From the NCBI GenBank assembly GCA_949295755.1, contig CASFMG010000003.1:1-16851 (forward strand): a stretch of 16,851 bases of DNA, read 5' to 3'. The notes beneath the pieces are model-generated. The model had not been told where the DNA came from. It saw only the letters and a program-made list of their open reading frames with translations, and did no database searches. The position numbers and the translations under genes were made by a program. This document shows positions 7,099-14,002 of the stretch, one piece after another. How positions within the stretch are numbered: position 1 is the stretch's first letter; every line of letters begins with the position of its first letter. The stretch is from an uncultured Christensenella sp. (GTDB taxonomy: Bacteria; Bacillota; Clostridia; Christensenellales; UBA1242).

Positions 7099-7467
7099 CT
7101 AAATTACTTCTGGAGCAAGTGATATAATTTTCATATATCCCTTATCTCTAAGTTCTCTTGCAATAGGTCCAAAAATACGAGTACCTTTTGGTTGTTTTTG
7201 GTTATCAATAATAACTGCTGCGTTATCATCAAATTTGATGTGTGAGCCATCTGGACGACGAAGACCTTTGCTTGACCTAACAATAACGGCTTTAACAACA
7301 TCTCCTTTTTTTACTGAACCACCAGGAATGGCACTTTTTACTGATGCAACAATAACATCACCAATATTTCCGCTTCTTCTATAAGAACCGCCAAGAACAC
7401 GGATACACATGATTTGTCTTGCACCTGTGTTATCAGCAACTTTTAATCTTGTTTGTGGTTGAATCAT
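7099..7467 (-). CDS. rplN: 50S ribosomal protein L14
   Basis: L14 lies at the subunit interface, where it contributes to bridges with 16S rRNA and is the docking site of the silencing factor RsfS. The 122 residues match the family throughout: MIQPQTRLKVADNTGARQIM at the start, GDVIVASVKSAIPGG in the middle and RIFGPIARELRDKGYMKIISLAPEVI at the end. The ribosome site is AGGAGG with good spacing. It is placed between rpsQ and rplX as expected and shows nothing odd. Confidence 0.98.
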   Translation of the reverse strand: MIQPQTRLKVADNTGARQIMCIRVLGGSYRRSGNIGDVIVASVKSAIPGGSVKKGDVVKAVIVRSSKGLRRPDGSHIKFDDNAAVIIDNQKQPKGTRIFGPIARELRDKGYMKIISLAPEVI

Positions 7468-7478
7468 TTTGTATCCTC

Positions 7479-7745
7479 CTATCTTGCTTTTTCAACAATT
7501 TTTACGACTCTATAATATTTATCTTTTGAAATGTGTCTTGTTTCCATAATTTCAACTGTGTCGCCAAGACCACATTCATTATTTTCATCATGAGCCTTAA
7601 ATTTTGTTGTTTGTTTAACGACTTTTTTATAAAGTGGGTGTTTTCTGCTTGAAACAACAGCAACAACCACAGTTTTGTTCATTTTACCAGCACTAACTAC
7701 TGTTCCTACCTTGCTAGGACGATTGTTTCTTTCTAAATTTTCCAT
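7479..7745 (-). CDS. rpsQ: 30S ribosomal protein S17
   Basis: S17 is an OB-fold protein that binds 16S rRNA early in assembly. The 88 residues include KVGTVVSAGKMNKTVVVAV, the central KHPLYKKVVKQTTKFKAHDE and GLGDTVEIMETRHISKDKYY with the end RVVKIVEKAR. A GGGGGA ribosome site precedes the ATG. It follows rpmC and precedes rplN in the normal order. The N-terminus MENLERNN is a short, typical lead-in. Confidence 0.97.
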   Translation of the reverse strand: MENLERNNRPSKVGTVVSAGKMNKTVVVAVVSSRKHPLYKKVVKQTTKFKAHDENNECGLGDTVEIMETRHISKDKYYRVVKIVEKAR

Positions 7746-7754
7746 ATCTTCCCC

Positions 7755-7943
7755 CTATGCCTTTTTCTCTTTTAATAATGTATTAACCCTAGCAATATCT
7801 TTTTTAACATTATGAATTTGCATTGGGTTTGGCAAATTTCCGGTTGCTTGTGAAAAACGAAGATTGAATAATTCTTGTTTTAAGTCAACAAGTTTTTGAT
7901 TTAATTCTTCAACTGTTAAACTTCTTAATTCTTTAATTTTCAT
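7755..7943 (-). CDS. rpmC: 50S ribosomal protein L29
   Basis: L29 is a two-helix protein at the polypeptide exit tunnel, near the docking site for trigger factor and SRP. The chosen start gives MKIKELRSLTVEELNQKLVD, the family N-terminus; the conserved KQELFNLRFSQATGNLPNP follows and the protein ends LLKEKKA (62 residues). The frame is open 11 codons further upstream, but that extension lies within rplP and lacks a ribosome site. The chosen ATG has AAGGTGG at a good distance. It overlaps the end of rplP by 11 bases, so its translation is probably coupled to L16. Confidence 0.96.
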   Translation of the reverse strand: MKIKELRSLTVEELNQKLVDLKQELFNLRFSQATGNLPNPMQIHNVKKDIARVNTLLKEKKA

Positions 7944-8367
7944 TGTTGGCACCACCTTGTTCTTCTTTTTTAACAAATTTTACTTTGCAAGGAAGTTTAT
8001 GTCCAGCAAGTCTAAGTGCTTCTCTTGCTGTTTCTTCACTTATACCTTTCATTTCAAATAGTACTCTGCCTGGTTTAACAACTGCAACCCAAAATTCTGG
8101 TGAACCTTTACCTGAACCCATACGAGTTTCAGCAGGTTTTTTTGTTACAGGTTTATCAGGGAAAATTTTAATCCAAACTTGACCACCACGTTTTGTGTAT
8201 CTTGTCATAGCGATACGAGCGGCTTCAATTTGATTAGATTTAATCCAACATGGCTCCAAAGCAACAAGACCATAATCGCCATATGCAAGTGTGTTACCAC
8301 GAGTTGCAACGCCTGTCATTCTGCCACGATGAACTCTTCTTCTTTTTACTCTTTTTGGCATTAACAT
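7933..8367 (-). CDS. rplP: 50S ribosomal protein L16
   Basis: L16 binds close to the A-site tRNA and helps shape the peptidyl transferase centre. The 144-residue product contains MPKRVKRRRVHRGRMTGVAT near the start, LVALEPCWIKSNQIEAARIA and WIKIFPDKPVTKKPAETRMG, then GKGSPEFWVAVVKPGRVLFE, all family-typical. The first ATG overlaps the rpsC stop as TAATG and has AGGAGG nine bases upstream. The Met two codons later is the classical start but is 15 bases from the site, so the first ATG is preferred. The C-terminal EEQGGANNEN is a slightly extended tail that overlaps rpmC. Confidence 0.97.
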   Translation of the reverse strand: MLMPKRVKRRRVHRGRMTGVATRGNTLAYGDYGLVALEPCWIKSNQIEAARIAMTRYTKRGGQVWIKIFPDKPVTKKPAETRMGSGKGSPEFWVAVVKPGRVLFEMKGISEETAREALRLAGHKLPCKVKFVKKEEQGGANNEN

Positions 8368-9044
8368 TAGTCTTGTCCTCCTTTGTTGTCATTTGCTTGT
8401 TCTTTTTTATCAAGGATATCACCTTTATAAATCCAAACTTTAACACCTAATTTACCATAGTTTGTGTAAGCAGCAGCAACACCATAATCAATGTCTGCTC
8501 TAATTGTTTGAAGTGGTAGAGAACCTTCTTTATAGGTTTCGCTTGTTCCAATGGTATTTGCGCCATTAACAACACCACTAACTCTAACTTTACAACCTTT
8601 TGCACCTGCTTTCATAACTCTTTGTAATGCTTGTTTTAAACATCTTTTATATGCAACTCTTTTTTCAAGTTGATTAACAATGCTTTCAGCAACTAAATTA
8701 GCATCAAGGTCTGGTTTTTTAACTTCTTTAACATTTATAACAAGATTTTTTGTTGGACTAATTATTTTTGAAAGTTGTTTTTTGATAACTTCAATATTAG
8801 TACCTTTTTGACCAATTAAAACTGCAGGTCTACCTGTGTAAATGTTAATAACTAATCTCTCTTTGGTTCTTTCAATATTAACTTTTGAAATTGATGCTTG
8901 TGCATATGATTTTGCAAAGAAATTTCTTATTTTTTTATCTTCAAGAAGGAATTTGGCAAAATCTTCTTTGCTTGCAAACCACGAAGAATCCCACGATTTG
9001 TTAATTCCTACTCTAAATCCTATTGGACTTACTTTTTGTCCCAT
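8367..9044 (-). CDS. rpsC: 30S ribosomal protein S3
   Basis: S3 lines the mRNA entry channel and contributes to ribosomal helicase activity. The 225-residue product starts MGQKVSPIGFRVGINKSWDS. It has a KH domain with the GxxG loop GQKG at about residues 78-81 and a C-terminal domain with RVSGVVNGANTIGTSETYKE and YGKLGVKVWIYKGDI. The acidic/Asn-rich tail (KKEQANDNKGGQD) is short. The ribosome site GGAAAGGAGG lies upstream of the ATG. The stop overlaps rplP by one base. Ordinary. Confidence 0.98.
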   Translation of the reverse strand: MGQKVSPIGFRVGINKSWDSSWFASKEDFAKFLLEDKKIRNFFAKSYAQASISKVNIERTKERLVINIYTGRPAVLIGQKGTNIEVIKKQLSKIISPTKNLVINVKEVKKPDLDANLVAESIVNQLEKRVAYKRCLKQALQRVMKAGAKGCKVRVSGVVNGANTIGTSETYKEGSLPLQTIRADIDYGVAAAYTNYGKLGVKVWIYKGDILDKKEQANDNKGGQD

Positions 9045-9061
9045 TATTTTGCCTCCTTTCC

Positions 9062-9451
9062 TTATGCTTCAACATTACCAAGAATTATGGTAATATGTGA
9101 AGTTCTTTTTAATAATCTATTGGCTCTGCCCCTAGCACGAATATCAAGTCTTTTAAGTGTAGGACCAGCACCAACATAACATTCTGCTACAAATAAATCT
9201 GCTCTGTTTAAGCCTTTGTTGTTTTCTGCATTAGCAATGGCAGATTTTAAAAGTTTTAAGCAAACTTCTGCTGCTGATGTTGTTGAATTTTCTAAAATAG
9301 CAACAGCATCTTCAACTTTTTTGCCTCTAACCAAATCAAGAACGATTCTAACCTTTGAAGGACTCATTCTTACATATTTTACTTTTGCATATGGACGAGT
9401 GTCTTTTGCTTGTTGTCTCGCCTGTGCTTTTTCTCTTATTCTTGTTGCCAT
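9062..9451 (-). CDS. rplV: 50S ribosomal protein L22
   Basis: L22 extends a beta-hairpin into the exit tunnel and is a site of macrolide-resistance changes. The 129 residues include KVKYVRMSPSKVRIVLDLVR, the alanine-rich helix AVAILENSTTSAAEVCLKLL and the C-terminal hairpin VGAGPTLKRLDIRARGRANR with LKRTSHITIIL. The N-terminus has an extra basic segment (ATRIREKAQARQQAKDTRPY) compared with the shortest homologues, which is common. AAGAGG precedes the ATG. It lies between rpsS and rpsC as expected. Confidence 0.97.
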   Translation of the reverse strand: MATRIREKAQARQQAKDTRPYAKVKYVRMSPSKVRIVLDLVRGKKVEDAVAILENSTTSAAEVCLKLLKSAIANAENNKGLNRADLFVAECYVGAGPTLKRLDIRARGRANRLLKRTSHITIILGNVEA

Positions 9452-9461
9452 AATTTACCTC

Positions 9462-9749
9462 TTAGCCTTGTGTTGCCGTTGTTGTCGACTTTTTACTTCC
9501 AGCATGACCTTTAAAAGTTCTTGTTGGTGCAAATTCACCAAGTTTATGTCCAACCATTTCTGCTGTACAATAAACAGGTATATGTTTTCTACCATTATGA
9601 ACTGCAAAGGTGTAGCCAACGAATTCAGGATATATTACAGATGAACGAGACCAAGTTTTAATTGGTTTTTTATTGCTTGGGTCCATTTCTGCAACTCTTT
9701 TCATGAGTCTTGGGCAAACATATGGTTTTTTCTTTAATGATCTACTCAT
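9462..9749 (-). CDS. rpsS: 30S ribosomal protein S19
   Basis: S19 sits in the small-subunit head, with S13, near the A-site finger. The 95 residues begin MSRSLKKKPYVCPRLMKRVA and contain IKTWSRSSVIYPEFVGYTFA, then VHNGRKHIPVYCTAEMVGHK and LGEFAPTRTFKGHAG, all strongly conserved. A TAGGAG ribosome site precedes the ATG. The position between rplB and rplV is standard. Nothing unusual apart from a short Ser/Thr-rich end. Confidence 0.98.
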   Translation of the reverse strand: MSRSLKKKPYVCPRLMKRVAEMDPSNKKPIKTWSRSSVIYPEFVGYTFAVHNGRKHIPVYCTAEMVGHKLGEFAPTRTFKGHAGSKKSTTTATQG

Positions 9750-9759
9750 AATTAATCTC

Positions 9760-10587
9760 CTAATTTATTCTCTTAACAATTAACTTGTTAGATGTTTTTT
9801 TAGATTTTCTTGTCTTTAAGCCAAGAGCTGGTTTACCCCAAGGTGTAAGAGGTGATTTGTGTCCAACAGGACTCTTACCTTCACCACCACCGTGTGGGTG
9901 ATCGTTAGGATTCATAACAACACCACGAACAGTTGGTCTTACTCCCATATGTCTTTTTCTTCCTGCTTTTCCAAGTGAAACAAGTTCGTGATCTGGATTT
10001 GAAACTGTTCCAAGTGTTGCTTTGCAAGTTAAAAGCACTTTTCTCATTTCTCCACTTGGCATACGAAGTGTTGCGTATTTTCCTTCTTTTGCCATAAGGC
10101 TTATTTCAACACCAGCACTTCTTCCAAGTTGTCCACCTTTTCCTGCAGAAAGTTCAACATTATGAATAACTGAACCAACTGGAATATTTTCAAGTGGGAG
10201 AGCATTTCCGACTTTTATTTCTGCATCTTTTCCACTTTCTATTGTGTCGCCGACACTTAGTCCAAGTGGAGCCAAGATGTATCTCTTTTCACCATCTGCA
10301 TAACAAACTAAAGCGATGTATGCACTACGATTTGGGTCATATTCAATTCCAACAACTTTTGCTGGAATACCATCTTTGTTTCTTTTAAAATCTATTACTC
10401 TGTATTTTTGTCTGTTTCCACCACCGATATGACGAACAGTGATTTTTCCACTAACGTTTCTGCCTGCTGTTTTCTTTTTTGTTACTAGCAAACTTTTTTC
10501 AGGAGTTTTTTTAGTTACTTCTTCAAATGTTGCTTTTGTATAAAATCTACGACCAGCAGATGTAGGATTACTTGTTTTTATAGCCAT
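9760..10587 (-). CDS. rplB: 50S ribosomal protein L2
   Basis: L2 is a primary 23S rRNA-binding protein needed for subunit association and peptidyl transferase activity. The 275-residue protein has the family's full length. It includes GRNVSGKITVRHIGGGNRQK (about 43-62), the OB and SH3-like domains, and the hallmark loop NPNDHPHGGGEGKSPVGHK, whose conserved histidine is near residue 230. The end PWGKPALGLKTRKSKKTSNK is typical. AAGGAG lies upstream of the ATG. It sits between rplW and rpsS. Confidence 0.99.
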   Translation of the reverse strand: MAIKTSNPTSAGRRFYTKATFEEVTKKTPEKSLLVTKKKTAGRNVSGKITVRHIGGGNRQKYRVIDFKRNKDGIPAKVVGIEYDPNRSAYIALVCYADGEKRYILAPLGLSVGDTIESGKDAEIKVGNALPLENIPVGSVIHNVELSAGKGGQLGRSAGVEISLMAKEGKYATLRMPSGEMRKVLLTCKATLGTVSNPDHELVSLGKAGRKRHMGVRPTVRGVVMNPNDHPHGGGEGKSPVGHKSPLTPWGKPALGLKTRKSKKTSNKLIVKRIN

Positions 10588-10604
10588 AACTAATTATTCT
10601 CCTT

Positions 10605-10907
10605 TTATGATAAACTTTCAAAGAATGCAATTGGTTTACTATCTTTTGTAAGTGTTACTATTGCTTTTGTGTAATCACTTGATTTACCAACAGTTCTTCC
10701 TTCTTTTAAATTTCTTGACTTTTCTTTGCCCTTAACGCTTACTGTGTTTACCTTTTCAACTTTAACATTAAAAAGTTCTTCAACTGCTTTTTTTATTTGC
10801 ACTTTGTTTGCACTGTTATTTACTTTAAATGTGTAAACTTTGTTTGCAATTCCTGAATATGCTTTTTCTGTTAAAACAGGTCTAATTATTATATCTTGTG
10901 CTTTCAT
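10605..10907 (-). CDS. rplW: 50S ribosomal protein L23
   Basis: L23 surrounds the exit tunnel and is the main docking point for trigger factor and SRP. The 100 residues begin MKAQDIIIRPVLTEKAYSGI and include YTFKVNNSANKVQIKKAVEE and LFNVKVEKVNTVSVKGK, all recognisable. The ATG overlaps the rplD stop as TAATG. Its GAGGAGG lies about 13 bases upstream, inside rplD, farther than usual, which suggests dependence on translation of rplD. Sequence and length are normal. Confidence 0.97.
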   Translation of the reverse strand: MKAQDIIIRPVLTEKAYSGIANKVYTFKVNNSANKVQIKKAVEELFNVKVEKVNTVSVKGKEKSRNLKEGRTVGKSSDYTKAIVTLTKDSKPIAFFESLS

Positions 10908-11530
10908 TATTCTGCATAAGCCTCCTCTAATTTTTTTACAGCTGACTTTGTGAGAACAACTTGCTTGTTTGCAACTACGTCATAAACATTAAGTAAATCT
11001 GATGTTGTTACACTTGTTTTTTGCATATTGTTTGTTGCTTTTAATGCATTTTCATTTTTATCGTCTAAAACAATAAGTGTGCTTGCTTTAAAACCAAATG
11101 CGTCTAAAAATGCTTTAACTTCTTTTGTTTTTGCATTTTCAAGTTGAAATTCGTCTAATATAACAAGTTCTTTTTGAGCAAGTTTTTGAGATATTGCACT
11201 AAGTAAAGCAAATCTTCTTGCAACTTTGTTAAGTTTTTTAGAGAAATCTCTTGGTTTTGGAGCAAATACTACACCACCACCAACGAATTGTGGACCTTTT
11301 GTTGAACCTTGTCTTGCGTGTCCTGTGTGTTTTTGTTTCCAAGGTTTTTTAGCGTGTCCTCTAACTTCGCTTCTTGTGAGAGTTGATTTTGTTCCTTGAC
11401 GATTGTTTGCATTGTATGCAACAACTGCTTCGTGAATTAAAGGTTCGTTGTATTCAACACCAAAAACTGAATCTTTAAGTGTGATTGAACCAACTTCACT
11501 GTTTTGCATATTAAAAACTTTTGCTTTCAT
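10907..11530 (-). CDS. rplD: 50S ribosomal protein L4
   Basis: L4 reaches into the exit tunnel with a long loop and in E. coli represses the S10 operon by binding its leader. The 207-residue product contains the family core VVAYNANNRQGTKSTLTRSE, the tunnel loop region GHAKKPWKQKHTGHARQGST and GGGVVFAPKPRDFSKKLNKK-like sequence, then the C-terminal domain with LIVLDDKNENALKATNNMQ. Starts as TAATG over the rplC stop, with AAGGAG seven bases upstream. Whether L4 acts on the leader described at 12492-12711 is unknown; that leader is the natural target to examine. Confidence 0.98.
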   Translation of the reverse strand: MKAKVFNMQNSEVGSITLKDSVFGVEYNEPLIHEAVVAYNANNRQGTKSTLTRSEVRGHAKKPWKQKHTGHARQGSTKGPQFVGGGVVFAPKPRDFSKKLNKVARRFALLSAISQKLAQKELVILDEFQLENAKTKEVKAFLDAFGFKASTLIVLDDKNENALKATNNMQKTSVTTSDLLNVYDVVANKQVVLTKSAVKKLEEAYAE

Positions 11531-12168
11531 TAGTTGACTCCTTTAACTGCTTCACTAACTGTTACAACTGTTCCTCTTGGTCCAGGTATGCAACCTTTAA
11601 TAAGTAGTATGTTACGAGCAGAATCGACCTTAACAATTTCCAAATTTTGAATTGTTACTCTCTCGTGTCCGTAGTGTCCTGCAAGGTGTTTGTTTTTAAA
11701 TACTCTTGATGGAGAGCTATTTGCACCCATTGAACCTACTTCTCTATGAACAGGCCCTGTTCCGTGTGTCATTTTTAAACGGTTTTGATTCCATCTTTGA
11801 ATAACACCTGTAAATCCACGACCTCTTGTTAAACCAGTTACATCAACTTTGTCTTTTTCATTAAATATATCGCAAAGGATTGATGTTCCGATTTCATAGT
11901 TTTGTGAATTGTCGAGTTTTAATTCTCTCAAAATTCTGTGTGCTGAAACATTTGCTTTTTTAAATGTTCCCATTTGTGCTTTGTTTACTCTTGATTCTTT
12001 TGTTTCATCAAAAGCAACAACAACGCTGTTATAACCTTCCTTGCCTTCTGTTTTAACTTGAACAACTTTGCAAGGACCAGCCTCTACTACTGTAACTGGA
12101 ACAACCAAACCATCAGGTGTGAAGATTTGTGTCATTCCGAGTTTTTTGCCTATAATTGCTTTATTCAT
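11530..12168 (-). CDS. rplC: 50S ribosomal protein L3
   Basis: L3 is one of the first proteins to bind 23S rRNA, and an extension of it reaches toward the peptidyl transferase centre. The 212 residues begin MNKAIIGKKLGMTQIFTPDG. They contain the signature GRGFTGVIQRWNQNRLKMTH and GTGPVHREVGSMGANSSPSR, with HLAGHYGHERVTIQNLEIVK toward the C-terminus. A strong AAGGAGAAG ribosome site precedes the ATG. It follows rpsJ by 14 bases and overlaps rplD by one base. Ordinary in all respects. Confidence 0.98.
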   Translation of the reverse strand: MNKAIIGKKLGMTQIFTPDGLVVPVTVVEAGPCKVVQVKTEGKEGYNSVVVAFDETKESRVNKAQMGTFKKANVSAHRILRELKLDNSQNYEIGTSILCDIFNEKDKVDVTGLTRGRGFTGVIQRWNQNRLKMTHGTGPVHREVGSMGANSSPSRVFKNKHLAGHYGHERVTIQNLEIVKVDSARNILLIKGCIPGPRGTVVTVSEAVKGVN

Positions 12169-12182
12169 TTTCTTCTCCTTCC

Positions 12183-12491
12183 TTATAGTTCGATTTTAAT
12201 ATCAACACCTGCTGGCAAATCTAATTTCATAAATGCATCAGTTTGCTTTGGTGAAGTTGGATACACATCTATCATTCTTTTGTGTGTTCTAGATTCAAAT
12301 TGTTCACGACTGTCTTTATGTTTGTGTGGTGAACGAATAACTGTTATAACTTCCTTATCTGTTGGAAGTGGGACAGGTCCAACCACTTTGGCACCACTCT
12401 TGTTTGCTGTATTAATTATTCTTATACAAGCTTGGTCAAGAAGTGTATGGTCGTAAGATTTAAGTTTGATTCTAAGTTTTTGTGTTGCCAT
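12183..12491 (-). CDS. rpsJ: 30S ribosomal protein S10, first gene of the superoperon
   Basis: S10 is a small-subunit head protein and also the antitermination factor NusE. The 102-residue product starts MATQKLRIKLKSYDHTLLDQ and contains IRIINTANKSGAKVVGPVPL, RSPHKHKDSREQFESRTHKR and the end MKLDLPAGVDIKIEL. The frame stays open for 51 further codons upstream, but the chosen ATG has AGGAGG (12500-12505) eight bases away and matches the family start. It is preceded by a long structured leader and a strong promoter, so it is the first gene of the transcription unit. No rpsL-rpsG-fusA-tuf genes lie directly upstream in this window. Confidence 0.98.
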   Translation of the reverse strand: MATQKLRIKLKSYDHTLLDQACIRIINTANKSGAKVVGPVPLPTDKEVITVIRSPHKHKDSREQFESRTHKRMIDVYPTSPKQTDAFMKLDLPAGVDIKIEL

Positions 12492-12711
12492 TTTTTTAAC
12501 CTCCTGTTGTTTTGTGCTAGCCAACAACTTACATAAATGTAAACCTTTATATTTGTTTTCAACACTATTCCGTGTGTTTGTATGTGGGTTCAAAATAAAA
12601 AGGCGTTTGTTGGTCGCTCTGCTTAAAGCAGAACTTGTCGGCATAAATTATCCTTTTCCGCTTGCTAGGAAACAGGTAACTTCATGCGTCAACCCATACT
12701 TTGCCACATTA
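12492..12711 (-). promoter_or_regulatory. Structured 5' leader of the S10 superoperon
   Basis: About 220 nt lie between the predicted transcription start and rpsJ. In RNA order I see one arm of a 6-bp long-range pair (UGGGUU 12691-12696 with AACCCA 12585-12590). It encloses a hairpin with an 8-bp stem, bulged G and 8-nt loop (12652-12676) and a second hairpin TCTGCT/AGCAGA (12618-12632). A U-rich run follows the second hairpin (near 12592-12603). After the closing strand come a small TTACA/TGTAA hairpin (12529-12542) and a 6-bp hairpin next to the ribosome site. This layout resembles ribosomal-protein autoregulatory leaders. No match to a named leader family can be made by eye. Confidence 0.55.
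12500..12505 (-). promoter_or_regulatory. Ribosome binding site of rpsJ (sets the start)
   Basis: AGGAGG eight bases before the S10 ATG. It decides against the longer in-frame start at 12644. A 6-bp hairpin (GUUGUU/AACAAC arms at 12523-12528 and 12506-12511, with GGCUAGC in its loop) ends immediately before the site and leaves it unpaired. Confidence 0.85.
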
Positions 12712-12717
12712 CATCGT

Positions 12718-12747
12718 ATTGTATAACATTACCAATAGGCTTGTCAA
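12718..12747 (-). promoter_or_regulatory. Promoter of the S10 superoperon
   Basis: On the reverse strand a perfect -35 box TTGACA (12742-12747) is followed by an 18-base spacer and the -10 box TACAAT (12718-12723), matching consensus at five of six positions; a TG lies a few bases before the -10. The start would be near 12711. It is the best sigma-70-type promoter in the window and lies between the upstream terminator and rpsJ. Confidence 0.8.
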
Positions 12748-12858
12748 CAACTTTTTTAACCTTTTTCAATTTTTTATTGTTTTAACAATTGCTTTAAATA
12801 TAATCGACAAGTGTTTAAAGTTTATTTATATATTTTTATCCATAAAAAAACATAAAAA

Positions 12859-12880
12859 AGAATGAGCATATGCCCATTCT
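12859..12880 (-). terminator. Rho-independent terminator after the exported-protein gene
   Basis: The reverse strand forms a hairpin with arms AGAATGGGC and GCTCATTCT (one G-U pair, short AU centre) followed by six U residues, AUG and seven more U. It lies about 140 bases after the stop of the exported beta-rich protein and ends that transcript before the S10 promoter. A short T run also follows it on the other strand, so it could work both ways. Confidence 0.8.
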
Positions 12881-12882
12881 GT

Positions 12883-13018
12883 TTTTGCCGTTTATAAAAT
12901 TTTATAAAGTATCTTAATACCAAAATAGAAATAATGTATTAACTTAACACGAAATAATACCCACTTATAGTTTTACAATATGCAATACTCTAAGCAAGCA
13001 TTGAAACTGCTAAGCAAA
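12883..13018. other. Non-coding 3' region of the exported-protein gene
   Basis: No convincing gene is seen between the stop at 13019 and the terminator. The stretch is AT-rich and holds a perfect 18-base palindrome of A and T (12891-12908) just upstream of the terminator. It also has two copies of TTGCTTAG close to the stop codon. It is probably a 3' untranslated region. Confidence 0.5.
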
Positions 13019-13597
13019 TTAAACCGTTACCTTAGCACCTTGTCCTATTGTTAATTTAATACTATAAGATGTTGATTCAACATCTTTTGCAACATTTTCA
13101 ATAAATATATAAAATGTAAGAACTTCACTATCATTTGCACCTACTTCGGTAACATTACCATCTTGTATAACTTTAAAATTACCATTTTGAGTTGCTGGTG
13201 TTATCTCTACAGCAATTGTTGCTTTATATTCTTGCATAATATTTTGAACTGTTAATTCAACTTTTACGGCAGATGTGTCAGCAAAATTTACATCTAATGT
13301 ATCTTCTCCTGCTTTAACACTATTTGTATAATCTCCTGTTGCATCAACACCATTTGTTAGTTGTGTTAGTTCTCCCCAATTACTTTCTGTTTTTACAGTC
13401 TCTTCTGTGTAACCTTTTAATGTTGATACAGTTTGATATTGACCTGTTACTTTAACAAGTGCATTGTTAACTGTATATTCAACAGTACCCTTCAATGTAT
13501 ATGTAACTTGACTAGCTGCATAAACACCAAAAGCCATTAGTGCAACTGCTAAACAAAGTGATGCAATTGCTGAAAAAAGTTTTATTTTTCTTTTCAT
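13019..13597 (-). CDS. Exported beta-rich protein with TasA/SipW-substrate-like signal
   Basis: A 192-residue protein of unknown function. Residues 1-8 are basic (MKRKIKLF), residues 9-24 are hydrophobic, and AFGVYAAS (22-29) gives a likely cleavage site after Ala27 or Ala28. This signal style resembles TasA/camelysin-type substrates of SipW peptidases. The mature part is Thr/Val-rich with alternating hydrophobic strands (AVKVELTVQ, YKATIAVEI, VLTFYIFIENV, SYSIKLTIG), suggesting a beta-sandwich. No cysteine occurs after the signal, and there is no LPXTG or other anchor. AGGGAG lies seven bases before the ATG. Two SipW-like peptidases lie directly upstream, so being their substrate is a strong inference. 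A surface-fibre or matrix role is possible but unproven. Confidence 0.75.
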   Translation of the reverse strand: MKRKIKLFSAIASLCLAVALMAFGVYAASQVTYTLKGTVEYTVNNALVKVTGQYQTVSTLKGYTEETVKTESNWGELTQLTNGVDATGDYTNSVKAGEDTLDVNFADTSAVKVELTVQNIMQEYKATIAVEITPATQNGNFKVIQDGNVTEVGANDSEVLTFYIFIENVAKDVESTSYSIKLTIGQGAKVTV

Positions 13598-13800
13598 TTT
13601 TAATCTCCCTTTTTTATTTTTTACAACTAAACAATGTAATCACATTTTTATGTAAGAACGGCACCTACAAATGTAATGTTATGTTTAATTGTCCTAAAAC
13701 TAGTTAAATACACTAGGCAATTTTATTATGTGTTAAAAACGGCATTTTATCACACAAAGACATAATTTGCTTTTTGTTGTGAAATTAACTAAGTTTCGAT

Positions 13801-13820
13801 GTTATTATATATATAATAAC
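13801..13820. repeat. Perfect 20-base AT-rich palindrome
   Basis: GTTATTATAT followed by its exact reverse complement. It lies about 200 bases before the exported-protein gene, with no T run next to it, so it is not a standard terminator. It could be a repressor operator or an RNA hairpin in the leader. In DNA this AT-rich, chance palindromes are not rare, so its role is uncertain. Confidence 0.6.
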
Positions 13821-13867
13821 AATTTTGGTCAAATAAAATTTATAAATTTTTTTTAAATTTAATATAA

Positions 13868-13896
13868 ATTATACAAAATACATACAAATGTGTTAG
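13868..13896 (-). promoter_or_regulatory. Candidate promoter of the exported-protein gene
   Basis: The reverse strand shows CTAACA (13891-13896, four of six -35 bases), a 17-base spacer and a perfect TATAAT (13868-13873). It lies between the second peptidase gene and the exported protein. The match is fair, but the region is AT-rich, so this is tentative. Confidence 0.4.
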
Positions 13897-14002
13897 CAAA
13901 AAGTAGCATATATTGTATAAATCTCGTTATATTTGCTTATGAAATGGTTAAAATACAGAAAAATGCAACAGCAATTTGCTATCACGATTTTTATATTATA
14001 TA

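Larger units (their letters stand above)
13598..14002 (-). other. Long AT-rich 5' region of the exported-protein gene
   Basis: About 400 bases without a credible gene. It contains the SD for the exported protein (13605-13611), a perfect 20-base palindrome of GTTATTATAT and its complement (13801-13820), an AT-only palindrome near 13838-13851 and a candidate promoter (13868-13896). If that promoter is real, the mRNA has a 5' leader of about 260 nt. A plus-strand reading frame crossing the upper end is an antisense shadow of the second peptidase gene. Confidence 0.5.

Noticed and set aside
7755..7976. A longer L29 beginning MLKKKNK at 7976
   Set aside because: It would lie inside rplP and lacks a ribosome site; MKIKEL at 7943 matches the family.
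12183..12644. A 153-residue S10 starting at 12644
   Set aside because: The family start and a strong AGGAGG sit at 12491; the extension has no similarity to S10 and lies in the structured leader.
12891..12908. AT-only 18-base palindrome as a second terminator
   Set aside because: It has no GC pairs and no adequate U run; the GC-containing hairpin at 12859-12880 is the better terminator.
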